From NCBI GenBank assembly GCA_964607755.1, contig CAZSMC010000050.1, positions 1-30,930 on the forward strand: a stretch of DNA of 30,930 bases, written 5' to 3'. The notes under the pieces are model-generated. The model was not told the DNA's origin. It did not search any database and was given only the letters and a program-made list of their open reading frames with translations. This stretch comes from CAZSMC01 sp964607755. Its GTDB lineage: Bacteria > Zhuqueibacterota > Zhuqueibacteria > Residuimicrobiales > Krinioviventaceae. The first letter of the stretch is position 1. Each line of letters begins with the position of its first letter. Positions 15,944 through 25,757 of the stretch are shown here, one piece after another. A program made the translations under genes and the position numbers.

Positions 15944-17368
15944 TCACTCTTTTATAAACCGGTCTTTAATCCGCATCATATAATCAAAAGCAGCATCGTG
16001 TTCATTGGGAATGTCGCCGTTCAGGATAGCTTCCTGAATGGCGTTTTTAATTTTGCCCACCACCGGCCCCGGTTCGAGTTCGAGCTCCCGCATGATCTCA
16101 TCGCCCCGCACCGGCGGTTGAAACTGCCGGATTCGGTCCTTTTCCTCAACCTCGGCAATGCGCTGCACCACGTGATCAAAATTGGCAAGATGCTTTTTCA
16201 CCCGTTTCGGATTGCCCGATGTAATATCTGCGCGGCATAATGTGATGAGATCGTCAAGATGGTCCCCGGCATTGAACACCAGCCGGCGAATCGCGCTGTC
16301 AGTGACCCCTTCCTCGGACAGATGAATCGGCCGCAAGTGCAGGCGAATCAATTTCACCACGTAATCAATCATGTCATTGGACAATCGCAGTCGGCGACCA
16401 GTGCTCTTGAACATGCGCGCACCAATTTCCTCGTGCCCGTGAAACGACCAGCCGCTGTCCGGATGATATGCTTTGGTTGCAGGTTTGGCAATGTCGTGAA
16501 AAAGCGCTGTCACCCGAAGCTTGATATCATCGGACATGCTGGCAACATTATCCACAACCTTGAGTGTATGATCGAACACATCCTTATGCCGGTGCGTGCC
16601 GATCTGATCGACGCCCTTGAGATTGTGAATGTCCGGCAGCACAACCGGCATAATGCCGGTTTCTTCCATCAACCGAAGACCGATGGATGGCTCGGGCGTG
16701 GTCAGTATTTTCAGCAGCTCGTCTGTGATGCGTTCCTGGGAAATGATTTTAAGCCGTTCTGCTTCCGAAGCAAGTCCCGCTTTGGTGCGTTTCTCAACAT
16801 CAAAATCAAGTTGACAGGCAAACCGAACAGCGCGCATAATTCGCAGCGGATCGTCGTGGAAGGTTTTTTTCGGCGCCAGCGGTGTGCGAATGCGTTGTGA
16901 ACGTATATCTGATAGACCGTCAAACGGGTCTTCGAGCTGTCCAAAGGAAGTTCCGTTTAAACTGATAGCCATGGCATTGATGGTAAAATCGCGTCGCGAC
17001 AGATCTGTTATCAAATCCGCGCTTTTTACCTCGGGTTTTCGGGAATCCGGGCGGTAGCTCTCGCGCCGGGCACCGACAAATTCCAGAATCAGATCGCGAT
17101 AGCGGATCATGGCTGTGCCAAATCGCCGGTAAATGGAAACGGATGATGTTTTGACAGTGTGTGCTACTTTTTTGGCAAATTCAGGACCATCGCCGACAAC
17201 GACGATATCGATGTCTTTACACACTTTGCCAAGAAACTGGTCGCGCACATAACCGCCCACAACGTAAACGGGAATATTGTGTACATCCGCGACCTGGCCG
17301 ATGGTTCTGAAAATGTCGTCCTCGACAAATGCCGACGCGTCCGAATTGTCATTGTGATGCTTGAACAT
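15944..17368 (-). CDS. cca: CCA tRNA nucleotidyltransferase / poly(A) polymerase family protein with HD domain
   Basis: The 474-residue protein has a class II nucleotidyltransferase head: VGGYVRDQFLG (37-47), then the catalytic pair in DIDIVV (52-57) and the RRDFTINAMAI motif (125-135). The DDPLRIMRAVRFA motif (172-184) of the CCA-adding/PcnB neck follows, then an HD domain with HRHKDVFDHTLK and LFHDIAKPATK (259-299). Such enzymes add or repair the tRNA 3' CCA end in the cytoplasm. The HD domain can carry phosphohydrolase activity. Sequence alone cannot fully separate CCA-adding, A-adding or CC-adding activity. It stands alone on the minus strand between the accessory gap and the long non-coding region. 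Confidence 0.88.
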   Translation of the reverse strand: MFKHHNDNSDASAFVEDDIFRTIGQVADVHNIPVYVVGGYVRDQFLGKVCKDIDIVVVGDGPEFAKKVAHTVKTSSVSIYRRFGTAMIRYRDLILEFVGARRESYRPDSRKPEVKSADLITDLSRRDFTINAMAISLNGTSFGQLEDPFDGLSDIRSQRIRTPLAPKKTFHDDPLRIMRAVRFACQLDFDVEKRTKAGLASEAERLKIISQERITDELLKILTTPEPSIGLRLMEETGIMPVVLPDIHNLKGVDQIGTHRHKDVFDHTLKVVDNVASMSDDIKLRVTALFHDIAKPATKAYHPDSGWSFHGHEEIGARMFKSTGRRLRLSNDMIDYVVKLIRLHLRPIHLSEEGVTDSAIRRLVFNAGDHLDDLITLCRADITSGNPKRVKKHLANFDHVVQRIAEVEEKDRIRQFQPPVRGDEIMRELELEPGPVVGKIKNAIQEAILNGDIPNEHDAAFDYMMRIKDRFIKE

Positions 17369-18188
17369 GCTGAATTAGAGTTGTATTGTCTTTTCATCCC
17401 TATGGGATTTTGCTGTCACAAAGCTGTGTGCTAGAAAATATTTCTCTCGAACAAACCAGTTAATGTATAAAATCCTTATCTAAAATACAAAGCGTATTCA
17501 AAATCTGTCTCATTGGTGAACGGATGTGTTGGAAAAGCACGAAACATGGTTTGTACGGTGTGTATTTTGGGGGACATCCGCATTGTTGAAATTGTGTTTT
17601 TATCGCCAAATTCTTTAAAAAACAACATAATATTCCCTGTTTATCAGTATATCATTTTAATATGCTCTTTCATGGAAAAATCTAATTAAAGTGGCATTAA
17701 CTTTGCATAATACATTATGTTACAATTATCAAGGCGTTATGGTAAACGAACCCCATTTTCACCTCGGTTCATTACGTTCAGGAGAGCAGACGAATTTCTG
17801 TGTTAAGGTTCGAGAGGGAAAAGTATGCTCATAATGTTCAGACTAGAATGCGTGCAGATTAAAATGTCAAATTTGTCTATTACGTGTTCAAATACAATTT
17901 TGTTGTCTCATCCTGTGTCAAACGGCTTTGTATGTTACATGTCAAAACGTGATTGAATATCGGGATCATCGTGTATGATAAGCGAATGAATTAACCTAAA
18001 TAAAGAGAAAATAAAATAATAGCAAAAGATGAAAACGCGGGTTGGTACACTCCATCCTGGCTTGTGAAAATGGCATTGAAATTGCCGGAATAAGTGAAAA
18101 GGATTCCTTCAGGTGTTCTTTAAATTGAAAATAATTCACAAGACAATGAATAATAACTTAACAATTATTAACTAACTTGGAGGTTACA
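17369..18188. other. 820-nt non-coding region upstream of the giant surface-protein gene
   Basis: No plausible gene was found on either strand. It contains a sigma-54-type site (17692-17707) and an inverted 7-mer pair CGGATGT (17521-17527)/ACATCCG (17574-17580) lying 110-170 nt upstream of that site. A small GAACC/GGTTC hairpin lies near 17750-17770. The part next to 17368 should also hold the promoter of the minus-strand CCA enzyme gene. If the sigma-54 site is used, the giant gene has a leader of about 470 nt. Confidence 0.6.
17692..17707 (+). promoter_or_regulatory. Sigma-54 (-24/-12) promoter candidate
   Basis: TGGCATTAACTTTGCA matches the sigma-54 consensus TGGCAC-N5-TTGCA at all but one defined base. 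The invariant GG (17693-17694) and GC (17705-17706) are separated by exactly 10 nt. It lies about 480 nt upstream of the ATG at 18189 and points toward it. An enhancer-binding activator would be required, and none is encoded in the window. Confidence 0.55.
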
Positions 18189-21100
18189 ATGAAAGGACGA
18201 AACCTGAAAACATTCGCCATTGTGATGATATTTCTTACATTGGCAATGTTTGGTGCGGCAGATGCCGCAATCTGGTTTGTGAACGTCCAGGAAGGAAACG
18301 ACGGCTATAACGGATTGTATGAGGTCTATGTAGGAGGAATCAACGGCCCTAAACGATCTATTAATGCCGCTATCCAGGCAGCATCACCAGGTGACATTAT
18401 TTCAGTCGCTTATGCGAATGGAAACTTGTACTCGGCTGTTGCTCCTGTAACGGATAAAAACCTGACATTCACATCCACCGGTATTGACGCTCCCCGTGTG
18501 TATGGCTGGGAAACAGAGGAAATTCATACATTTACAGGAGATTTTAGGCTTGTTAATCATCTCAAACTCACGGATGGAAACATATACGGTGGCAGTAATC
18601 TGACAATGGAAGCAGGAGCAGAAATTACCCGCACAGATGGCGCTATTGACTCTCAACTTAACTTTGAAGGCCCTTGTGATTTCATTTACGATTCAGGCGG
18701 TTCAACAACAACGGGTTTCGAGCTACCGGCGAGCGGGGATTCCACTAATTTGCGAGACCTTGAGACTCAGGGCGGGACAGACCTGACGTTTAATTCCAAT
18801 CGTGTTTTGAATGGACAATTAACCACGACAGGTTCTATTAATCTTAATAACTCAACATTGTTTATCCATGGTATCGATATCGATCATACCGTCGGTGGAG
18901 ATATTACGAATGGCACATTAAACTTTAAATTACTTCAGGGAGATGAAGTAAATGTACAAGGACCTTTCACACTACCCAATATTATCGCTCGTGGAGTTCC
19001 CGGTAGTTCTCCTTCAAATCCTGATGGACGTTATCTGCTACGATTAAAGACTACTGAAAGCATTGGTGTTGTGACCAATCTCGCTGATAATGTTACAGTA
19101 ATGATCAGATCTTCGGGCAGCGAAACTGCGAAATCAATCGCAGGTCTTAATAATAATGCTGATGGAGTGATCTGGGTAAGAGAATTCGATAGCTCAATGA
19201 TAGACGAGCCGGTCTATGTGGATGGACCAGTGGTTGCTAATGGTTCAGGGAAAATTTATTTTCATAACAATGACGAAGTGTATTTAGGTGGTCTTGAAAT
19301 TTACGATGGACTGGTTGAAGTCAATCATGACTATAACCATTCTGTTTACGTTCGCGGAAATACAGAATTCATTGACGGCCGATTGGATGTTGGACCATTT
19401 GCCGGTGCCGGGCCAAGAACATTCTACCTGCAAGGCCAAACCAATAATTTTAGCTCTGACGTGACTTTTACAGATTTTTCAAATGGTCAGGCGCTAAATG
19501 ATGCCACAGACCCAACAAGCGGCACAAGCCCAACTCTTATGGATCAAGTTACTATGGAGATAAAAGAAGCCGGTGGTGTAACCCAACAGACAATTACCGG
19601 CACGCGTCTTGGCGCCTATTGGTATGGACCTCTGGTGGTTAATAATTCCAGCTCTGGGAATGCGGTTATCTTTAGTGGTGATGATTTCAAAGGAATGCTC
19701 ACTGTGTTGAATGATATCACCTTTACGAATACTGGCCAAATATTACTGGATAACTTTTTGCTCGTATGCGGTGGAGATTCACCACCGTATGCAGGTGGCG
19801 GAGATTTTGAAAATGATGCTGGTTACGTTTCCTTGAATGGCGGTCGCGTGGAAATGAACGGAAATGTAGTGCAGGAAGTTGAAGGAGACGGTCAGTTTGC
19901 TGATATTGCATTCAATAATAATTCACAAAACCCGGGTGCGAGTGTTGAAATCACAGGTGGTGTGGATATTCAGTGTACTGAATTTGTCTATCTTACAAAA
20001 GGTCTTGTTGATAATTCCGGTGACAATATTGCTTTTACGAATGCCGGTGTCGTACCAACCTTGGTGAGGAATGATGGTCTCCTTATGAATGCTCCAATTT
20101 TTAACACTCCAACTAATGTTGTTTACATCGGCACTGATAAGATCACAGGTAATGAATTGCCAGTGGGTGATATCAACTTGCATAATCTATCGGTCGAAAC
20201 AACGAACGGTTGTGCCCCCGGTCGTGGTCGTATTTATCTCGACCAGGACGCCACTGTGAATGGCATGTTAAATATTAACGAAGATCAGGCACTCATTATA
20301 GGTGCAGGAAATGATCTGAAATTAGCTGGCGAAAATGCCACTATCAATGGTGATTTAGCCAGTGAGAATAGTACTGCGACATTGGTTTTAGCAGCAGAAA
20401 ACGGGACTGAACTTACAGGCCCCGGCGTTTTACCGGATATCCAAGTTGCGGCGAATTCGAATGGTAATGTGATTGATGGTGCTTTGGGATTATTCAGTGG
20501 CTATTTTGGCGGCGATAACTCGATCTGCGGAGGTGATAATTGGCCAAATACCGGTAGCCTAGGTGATTTAACCTTTTTGCCAAACGGTGTAGATGAAACA
20601 TCGTCGTTGGATGTAAAGTTTGCAGCATCAGGAAATCCGCATCTCGAAGATTTGACAACAGATATGGGTGCTACGCTAACCTTAATGGATGATCTCATGC
20701 AAAATGGGGATCTTACTCATCAGGAAGGTGCTGTTATTAATGTTGCACAGTATGTTTATACAATTAAGGGAAATGATAATACTATAGAAGGTGATACTGA
20801 AATAAACGGAAATGTAGGTTTTTACGCAGCACTCAACGAGGATAATACTCCTATTGAAGCAACCACAGAAGCGAACAGTGAAGATGGTAAGGTTGTTTTT
20901 GCCTATGATGGCACACCTCCTCCTGAAGTAAAATCCGCTGATAGCGTTCCTAAAGAATCGAGTACTTATGGTATCGGCGGCTCTGTTCTTGATTTGATAA
21001 AAATTGGATCAAATCATCCTACGATCGCGGCGAATGTGGAAGTTAATTTGAACTCTTCAGCAACAACGTTGTCTTTAGTTTCTTCAACAAACGCACATCT

Positions 21101-24100
21101 TTATCTCCAGGGTGATTTTTATCTGAGACGCGGTAATGTTGTACTCAATCGAAATCTCTGGCTCCAGGGCAGCTATTTTCTGCTGGCAGAAGATGGTTCA
21201 ATTACCGGTAATGCCATTTTATTTTTGGACGCTATTGTACCGCCATTGGTTATGATGATTGAAGATTCACCCGATCTTAATAACGTAACAATCAAGAATG
21301 ATGTGGATCTGAATGGCGATAACAGTGATCTGGGTATAACAGGTGATTTCCAACACGAAGCCGGATTGCTGGATTTCAGTGATGTGGACATTACGATAAA
21401 AAATACTGGGCAGTACAATCGTGACAGTGGTACATATGATGCCACAACCGGTTACCTTGTTATAAAAACAGCTATTTTTAACCAGGGTTCCGGCTCGTTC
21501 ACTATCCCGAACTTGCGGATCGCGCATGGTAATCCGTTTACCGCAGCCGGGGATGCAAGTTTTACCGTCACTCAATGGTTTGATCTGCAAAATGACACAG
21601 GTAATGCATTCTCGCATAACGGTAATCTGCATATTGGGGATGGTGTTACTTTTAATTTCCAGGACGGTACTTTTGATCAAGTCCCGGATTATATGGGCAC
21701 TATTCGACTCAATGCCGTTTGTACCTCAGATCAGACTATATCAAATAAAGTCTGGCCAGCCACGCCAACATCTCTGGTAACCACGCTTAACGACAGTACT
21801 GTTGGCGGGCATCATAACGTCACTTTGCCAGGAAGCCGTACCGTCAATGACACTCTGAATTTACGCAAGGGAAATCTTCGAATACCGGGCGGTTCAACAT
21901 TCAGCCTATCTAATGACGGCGTGATTAAAGTTGTTGACGGCGAAATGACTCTGCTCGGTTCGGCAGGGACAAGCTATGGTTCTGGTATTCATTGCTATTA
22001 TTATAATAATGGAACACAAAAGAATACCGGTCCCGAACTTCCGGAAGAAGTTGAGAAACTTGTTTTTACTCGATATCAAAATATTGTTAACCAGTTTACT
22101 GTGGTTAAATCAGCCGTTTCAGTGACAGGTGAAAATACACTGATTATTCGAAATAATGTACAGGCAGATGCCCGGATTACGGCGCTTGGCGATATTTATA
22201 TTGAAAATGAATCGAATGTATTTCCTCAGGCTACAGACCCTGTCTGTGTATTTTTCTCACCTCTGGAATTTGCAGGTCCAAATGATCAGCAAATATTTGT
22301 CCCGGATGGTGGTATTGATCTTACAGGTGGCGTTGGTGTTGGTGCTCCGGCTAATCTCATGGTGAACAAAACAGAGTCCACAGGCATTGTTATGCTTCGA
22401 GGTGGCGATTTGATGACCGGAACAATCTTTTTCGCTAACGGATTGCTCGATACCCAGGAAGATAATGCATTTTACATCCCGGCACCTTTTACAGGTCTGG
22501 GACAGGGCTTCGATCGAACCGGTGTTGCTGAAGGTAATATGAGTCACATCATTGGAAACGTGAAGAAAAAATTAAGAAATGGTGGCACTCTGCAGACAGC
22601 TACAAACGAAAGAAGCGAATTCCCGGTTGGTAACACGTCGGAGTATCGTCCTGTTGCTATTACTTTCAAGCCAGAAGGTGCGAATCCTACAGTGCCCCAT
22701 AATCTTGAAGTCAAAGTAAACCATGTTGCTCAATCTCCTGGGGGTGTAAATGGTCTGCCAATTGTTGACGGGATTGCAGCCGGGCGCCATATTAATGGTT
22801 ATCCCGATTTCTACTGGAATATTGAAACAAATGGTACTTATAGCCAAAGCATGTTCGATCTTGAACTTGCTGCGAATGGGTTCAGTGACTATGATAATAT
22901 CACTGATCTTCGAATTATTCGGAGGCATGGTACTATTGATAACACGGGCAATCCCTGGCTGTTGCAGGGTAATGTTGAAGACTATGACAATGCTGAATAC
23001 AATGCCGGCCCAACAGTGATTAACAAACGTTCTCTCGGCGGTTTGCGTGAAGAAGGTGCACTGTTTACACTGGGGCTGGAAGAATCGGTCATTACATCAT
23101 CGCACTTTAAAGATGAACTTGTCTGGCAAGGTAAGAACCCGATTGGTGTTATGACTATCTTTGTCACAAAAGCAGAGTATTTCAACAATGTGCCTGTGGA
23201 TACCTGGGATGAAATCGCGGTATTTGATAATGATCATTGTGTCGGTTATGTTAAACTAACTGACCCGGTTTCATCGGCCAATCCGGCAGCTATTTCCTGC
23301 TCGGTTGATGATGATCTGACACCTGAAGTCGACGGGTTTACACCAGGACATTTTATCACATTAAAAGTCTGGGATCACAGCGAAAAGCAGGAATATATTA
23401 TTCAACAGCCCTCATTTTATATGGTAAACAATAATACATTCCTGGGCCATGCCTATCAATTCATCCGCGATGCATCAGTTCGCGCTGAATTCACCATGGC
23501 AGAGGCTACGTATTCACAACAAATTATCTTTGACAAGCCAGGCTGGCATATTTTCTCGTTAGCTGTTTCACCATCGGGCAGCCATAATTTGTTCGATACA
23601 CAGGGTTCAAATGGTATCCTGAATCAATTGGCAGAGGATCTTGTCAAGGTTCAGGCAGATAACAATCAAGGTACTATTGAATTCCTGCTCGGACAGTGGC
23701 AGAACTTTATTGGCAACTGGAGCCCGACCGAAGGTTACTATATCAACGTTGCTGAACCATGTACACTTGATGTGGATGGTACAGTCATCGAATCTCCACT
23801 GGCTATCGAACTACAGATCGGATGGAACATCATCAGCTATCCGTGCATCGTTTCAGAACAGAATGCCCTTGATGTCTTTGATGATCTGATTAATGACGGG
23901 CGTCTTGAAAAAGCCATGGATGAAGCTGGCTTACCGCTTCAGGAACTAGCATTCTCCGGTTGGTATAATGGTATAGGAAACATGCGACCGGGTGAAGGCT
24001 ATTATATCAAAGTGAATCAAAATTGCACAATGGAAATCGAGTGTGATGAGCAAGATTTTGAACCAAAGGTCGTCGCTGCTCAACCGGATGTGGCACCACA

Positions 24101-24779
24101 GCACTTTGATATTCAGGAAGGACATCCTTATAAACCGATGAATATCTTTGTGTCAAAGGCCGCGGTTGATGGTACGGAACTTCGAGCTGGCGACGAGATC
24201 GCTGTTTATGATGGAAATAAACTTGTGGGAGCTGCGTATGTGTCCCGAGAAGTATCCAAAGAACAGCCTTTGGTTATCACCGCAGCTTGTGATGACGGTT
24301 CGAAAAACGGTTTCTCGGAAGGCAATGCGATGCGGTTCAAGATCTGGAAAGCTGATGAATCGAAAGAAATCGACGTTGCTCTGGACGATATGACCTATCG
24401 TAATCTGAAAACCGGCGAAAAAACCGGCAGTTCCGGCTTTGAAGCTCTTGGCTCTGCGTTCATCAGCATCGATGCAAGTGCCAAAGTAGAAGAATTACCC
24501 GAAGCTTTTGAACTGACTCAGAACTATCCGAATCCGTTCAATCCATCGACTACGATCAAATACGGGTTGCCAAATGCCTCTCGTGTCACATTGCAGATTT
24601 TTGATGTGACTGGCAAATTGGTGACAACGCTGATCTCCGGTCAGCAGGAAGCCGGTTATCACACTGTTGAATGGAATGGACTGGATATGACCGGTCATCA
24701 AGTTGCCACAGGTATCTATTTCTACAAGATCAAGGCAGGTGAATTCACCAGCATCAAGAAAATGATGTTTGCCAAATAA
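18189..24779 (+). CDS. Giant T9SS-secreted surface protein, beta-helix type
   Basis: The 2196-residue protein starts with a signal peptide (about 1-28). A long repetitive Asn/Gly/Asp-rich region (about 30-1630) is typical of a right-handed beta-helix or pectin-lyase-like stalk, opening with an INAAIQAASPGD motif. The C-terminal part is modular. A WDEIAVFDNDHCVGY module lies at about 1640-1765. Two GW...GYYI(N/K)V modules follow (about 1780-1865 and 1877-1950), then a second GDEIAVYDGNKLVGA module (about 1980-2095). The T9SS type A sorting domain (about 2103-2196) contains NYPNPFNPSTTIKYGLP and ends in KKMMFAK. GGAGG precedes the ATG. It is probably a surface adhesin or stalk. No catalytic residues were recognised. 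Confidence 0.85.
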   Translation: MKGRNLKTFAIVMIFLTLAMFGAADAAIWFVNVQEGNDGYNGLYEVYVGGINGPKRSINAAIQAASPGDIISVAYANGNLYSAVAPVTDKNLTFTSTGIDAPRVYGWETEEIHTFTGDFRLVNHLKLTDGNIYGGSNLTMEAGAEITRTDGAIDSQLNFEGPCDFIYDSGGSTTTGFELPASGDSTNLRDLETQGGTDLTFNSNRVLNGQLTTTGSINLNNSTLFIHGIDIDHTVGGDITNGTLNFKLLQGDEVNVQGPFTLPNIIARGVPGSSPSNPDGRYLLRLKTTESIGVVTNLADNVTVMIRSSGSETAKSIAGLNNNADGVIWVREFDSSMIDEPVYVDGPVVANGSGKIYFHNNDEVYLGGLEIYDGLVEVNHDYNHSVYVRGNTEFIDGRLDVGPFAGAGPRTFYLQGQTNNFSSDVTFTDFSNGQALNDATDPTSGTSPTLMDQVTMEIKEAGGVTQQTITGTRLGAYWYGPLVVNNSSSGNAVIFSGDDFKGMLTVLNDITFTNTGQILLDNFLLVCGGDSPPYAGGGDFENDAGYVSLNGGRVEMNGNVVQEVEGDGQFADIAFNNNSQNPGASVEITGGVDIQCTEFVYLTKGLVDNSGDNIAFTNAGVVPTLVRNDGLLMNAPIFNTPTNVVYIGTDKITGNELPVGDINLHNLSVETTNGCAPGRGRIYLDQDATVNGMLNINEDQALIIGAGNDLKLAGENATINGDLASENSTATLVLAAENGTELTGPGVLPDIQVAANSNGNVIDGALGLFSGYFGGDNSICGGDNWPNTGSLGDLTFLPNGVDETSSLDVKFAASGNPHLEDLTTDMGATLTLMDDLMQNGDLTHQEGAVINVAQYVYTIKGNDNTIEGDTEINGNVGFYAALNEDNTPIEATTEANSEDGKVVFAYDGTPPPEVKSADSVPKESSTYGIGGSVLDLIKIGSNHPTIAANVEVNLNSSATTLSLVSSTNAHLYLQGDFYLRRGNVVLNRNLWLQGSYFLLAEDGSITGNAILFLDAIVPPLVMMIEDSPDLNNVTIKNDVDLNGDNSDLGITGDFQHEAGLLDFSDVDITIKNTGQYNRDSGTYDATTGYLVIKTAIFNQGSGSFTIPNLRIAHGNPFTAAGDASFTVTQWFDLQNDTGNAFSHNGNLHIGDGVTFNFQDGTFDQVPDYMGTIRLNAVCTSDQTISNKVWPATPTSLVTTLNDSTVGGHHNVTLPGSRTVNDTLNLRKGNLRIPGGSTFSLSNDGVIKVVDGEMTLLGSAGTSYGSGIHCYYYNNGTQKNTGPELPEEVEKLVFTRYQNIVNQFTVVKSAVSVTGENTLIIRNNVQADARITALGDIYIENESNVFPQATDPVCVFFSPLEFAGPNDQQIFVPDGGIDLTGGVGVGAPANLMVNKTESTGIVMLRGGDLMTGTIFFANGLLDTQEDNAFYIPAPFTGLGQGFDRTGVAEGNMSHIIGNVKKKLRNGGTLQTATNERSEFPVGNTSEYRPVAITFKPEGANPTVPHNLEVKVNHVAQSPGGVNGLPIVDGIAAGRHINGYPDFYWNIETNGTYSQSMFDLELAANGFSDYDNITDLRIIRRHGTIDNTGNPWLLQGNVEDYDNAEYNAGPTVINKRSLGGLREEGALFTLGLEESVITSSHFKDELVWQGKNPIGVMTIFVTKAEYFNNVPVDTWDEIAVFDNDHCVGYVKLTDPVSSANPAAISCSVDDDLTPEVDGFTPGHFITLKVWDHSEKQEYIIQQPSFYMVNNNTFLGHAYQFIRDASVRAEFTMAEATYSQQIIFDKPGWHIFSLAVSPSGSHNLFDTQGSNGILNQLAEDLVKVQADNNQGTIEFLLGQWQNFIGNWSPTEGYYINVAEPCTLDVDGTVIESPLAIELQIGWNIISYPCIVSEQNALDVFDDLINDGRLEKAMDEAGLPLQELAFSGWYNGIGNMRPGEGYYIKVNQNCTMEIECDEQDFEPKVVAAQPDVAPQHFDIQEGHPYKPMNIFVSKAAVDGTELRAGDEIAVYDGNKLVGAAYVSREVSKEQPLVITAACDDGSKNGFSEGNAMRFKIWKADESKEIDVALDDMTYRNLKTGEKTGSSGFEALGSAFISIDASAKVEELPEAFELTQNYPNPFNPSTTIKYGLPNASRVTLQIFDVTGKLVTTLISGQQEAGYHTVEWNGLDMTGHQVATGIYFYKIKAGEFTSIKKMMFAK

Positions 24780-24785
24780 TCAATG

Positions 24786-24822
24786 AAACAAGGAAGGCAG
24801 GCTTTGCCTGTCTTCCTTGTTT
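24786..24822 (+). terminator. Strong hairpin after the giant surface-protein gene
   Basis: Arms of 17 nt (24786-24802 and 24806-24822) pair fully, with one G-T wobble, around a TTT loop. The stem begins 7 nt after the stop codon and ends in TTT. It should end or limit transcription before the next surface-protein gene at 24860. Confidence 0.7.
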
Positions 24823-24859
24823 AGAATTACCTTGATATATCTGAGAGGATATAGAACCG

Positions 24860-25624
24860 ATGACAAAATCATTAAATTTTTTATTGATTGTTATAATGGC
24901 ATTGTCTGGTTCTCTTTTTGGGTCACGGCATTTTAAACCGCCTGACACGAATCCTTACAATCCAATGACTGTTTTTTTTATTGGTGTGACGTTGGACGGT
25001 GCCCATTTAACTGTTGGTGACGAGATTGCTATTTTTAATGGCGACCAAATTGTTGGTGCCGCGGTATTAAAACAAAAAGTAACCGAAAAGACACCCGAAG
25101 TGATTGCTGTTGGACAAGAAGATAATGGTTCTGTCGGATTTGCAGATGGTGATAAATTATCCTACCGTGTCTGGGACCGCTCTAAAGAGCGCGAAGTTAA
25201 CGTCAAAGATAATGAAGTTTTTTATTACCATCCAAAGACCGGTGAGGAGATAGATGCTGTGGTTTTTGAACCTCTTTCCGCTGCCATGGTAAGCATTCAT
25301 CCGGGCATGCAAGCACAAGTTGAACAGGATTCTGAAGCAATGCCAAAAAACTTTGAACTGGCGCAGAATTTTCCGAATCCTTTCAATCCGGCAACCACGA
25401 TTTCATATTCGTGTCCAGAGCGAGCTTTTATCACTTTGCAGGTTTTTGATATTTCTGGCCGTCTTGTCAAAACATTGTTTCAAGGGTGGCAGATGGCAGG
25501 AAAACATGCAATTCAATGGAATGGAACAGATGAACGAAACAGAAAGGTTGCAACGGGAATATATTTCTATAAATTGTCCAGCGCCGATTTCAGCAAAGTG
25601 AAGAAAATGATTTTTGCCAGGTAG
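24860..25624 (+). CDS. Small T9SS cargo protein with one GDEIAVFDG-type module
   Basis: The 254-residue protein has a signal peptide (about 1-22). One module follows (about 33-145) with NPMTVFFIGV, VGDEIAIFNGDQIVGAA, GFADGDKLSYRVWD and a PKTGEE turn. A T9SS type A sorting domain (about 163-254) contains NFPNPFNPATTISYS and ends in KKMIFAR. The module closely resembles the two in the giant protein upstream, and the sorting domains also match, so this looks like a minimal paralogue without stalk. GAGGATATAG is upstream of the ATG. It could be an accessory surface subunit. The function of the module is unknown. Confidence 0.82.
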   Translation: MTKSLNFLLIVIMALSGSLFGSRHFKPPDTNPYNPMTVFFIGVTLDGAHLTVGDEIAIFNGDQIVGAAVLKQKVTEKTPEVIAVGQEDNGSVGFADGDKLSYRVWDRSKEREVNVKDNEVFYYHPKTGEEIDAVVFEPLSAAMVSIHPGMQAQVEQDSEAMPKNFELAQNFPNPFNPATTISYSCPERAFITLQVFDISGRLVKTLFQGWQMAGKHAIQWNGTDERNRKVATGIYFYKLSSADFSKVKKMIFAR

Positions 25625-25712
25625 TCGAATCATTCAAGGTAAGAAATAGGTGATATTTTTTACCCTGAATGAGGCGGCGTTGGGAGGGATATTTACATTA
25701 TTCATGCTATTA

Positions 25713-25728
25713 TGGCATGAATATTGTA
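25713..25728 (+). promoter_or_regulatory. Sigma-54-like site before the third surface-protein gene
   Basis: TGGCATGAATATTGTA has GG and GT separated by 10 nt. It resembles the site at 17692 (TGGCAT, then TTG at the same spacing) but has GT instead of the near-invariant GC. It lies 29 nt upstream of the ATG at 25758, which would leave a leader of only about 18-20 nt. The mismatch makes it weak. Confidence 0.3.
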
Positions 25729-25757
25729 AAGTATGAACTAAAAAAACGAGGTTAATC

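Noticed and set aside
17369..18188. Known riboswitch in the long leader
   Set aside because: I compared the leader by eye with common riboswitch cores such as c-di-GMP and TPP and found no convincing match.
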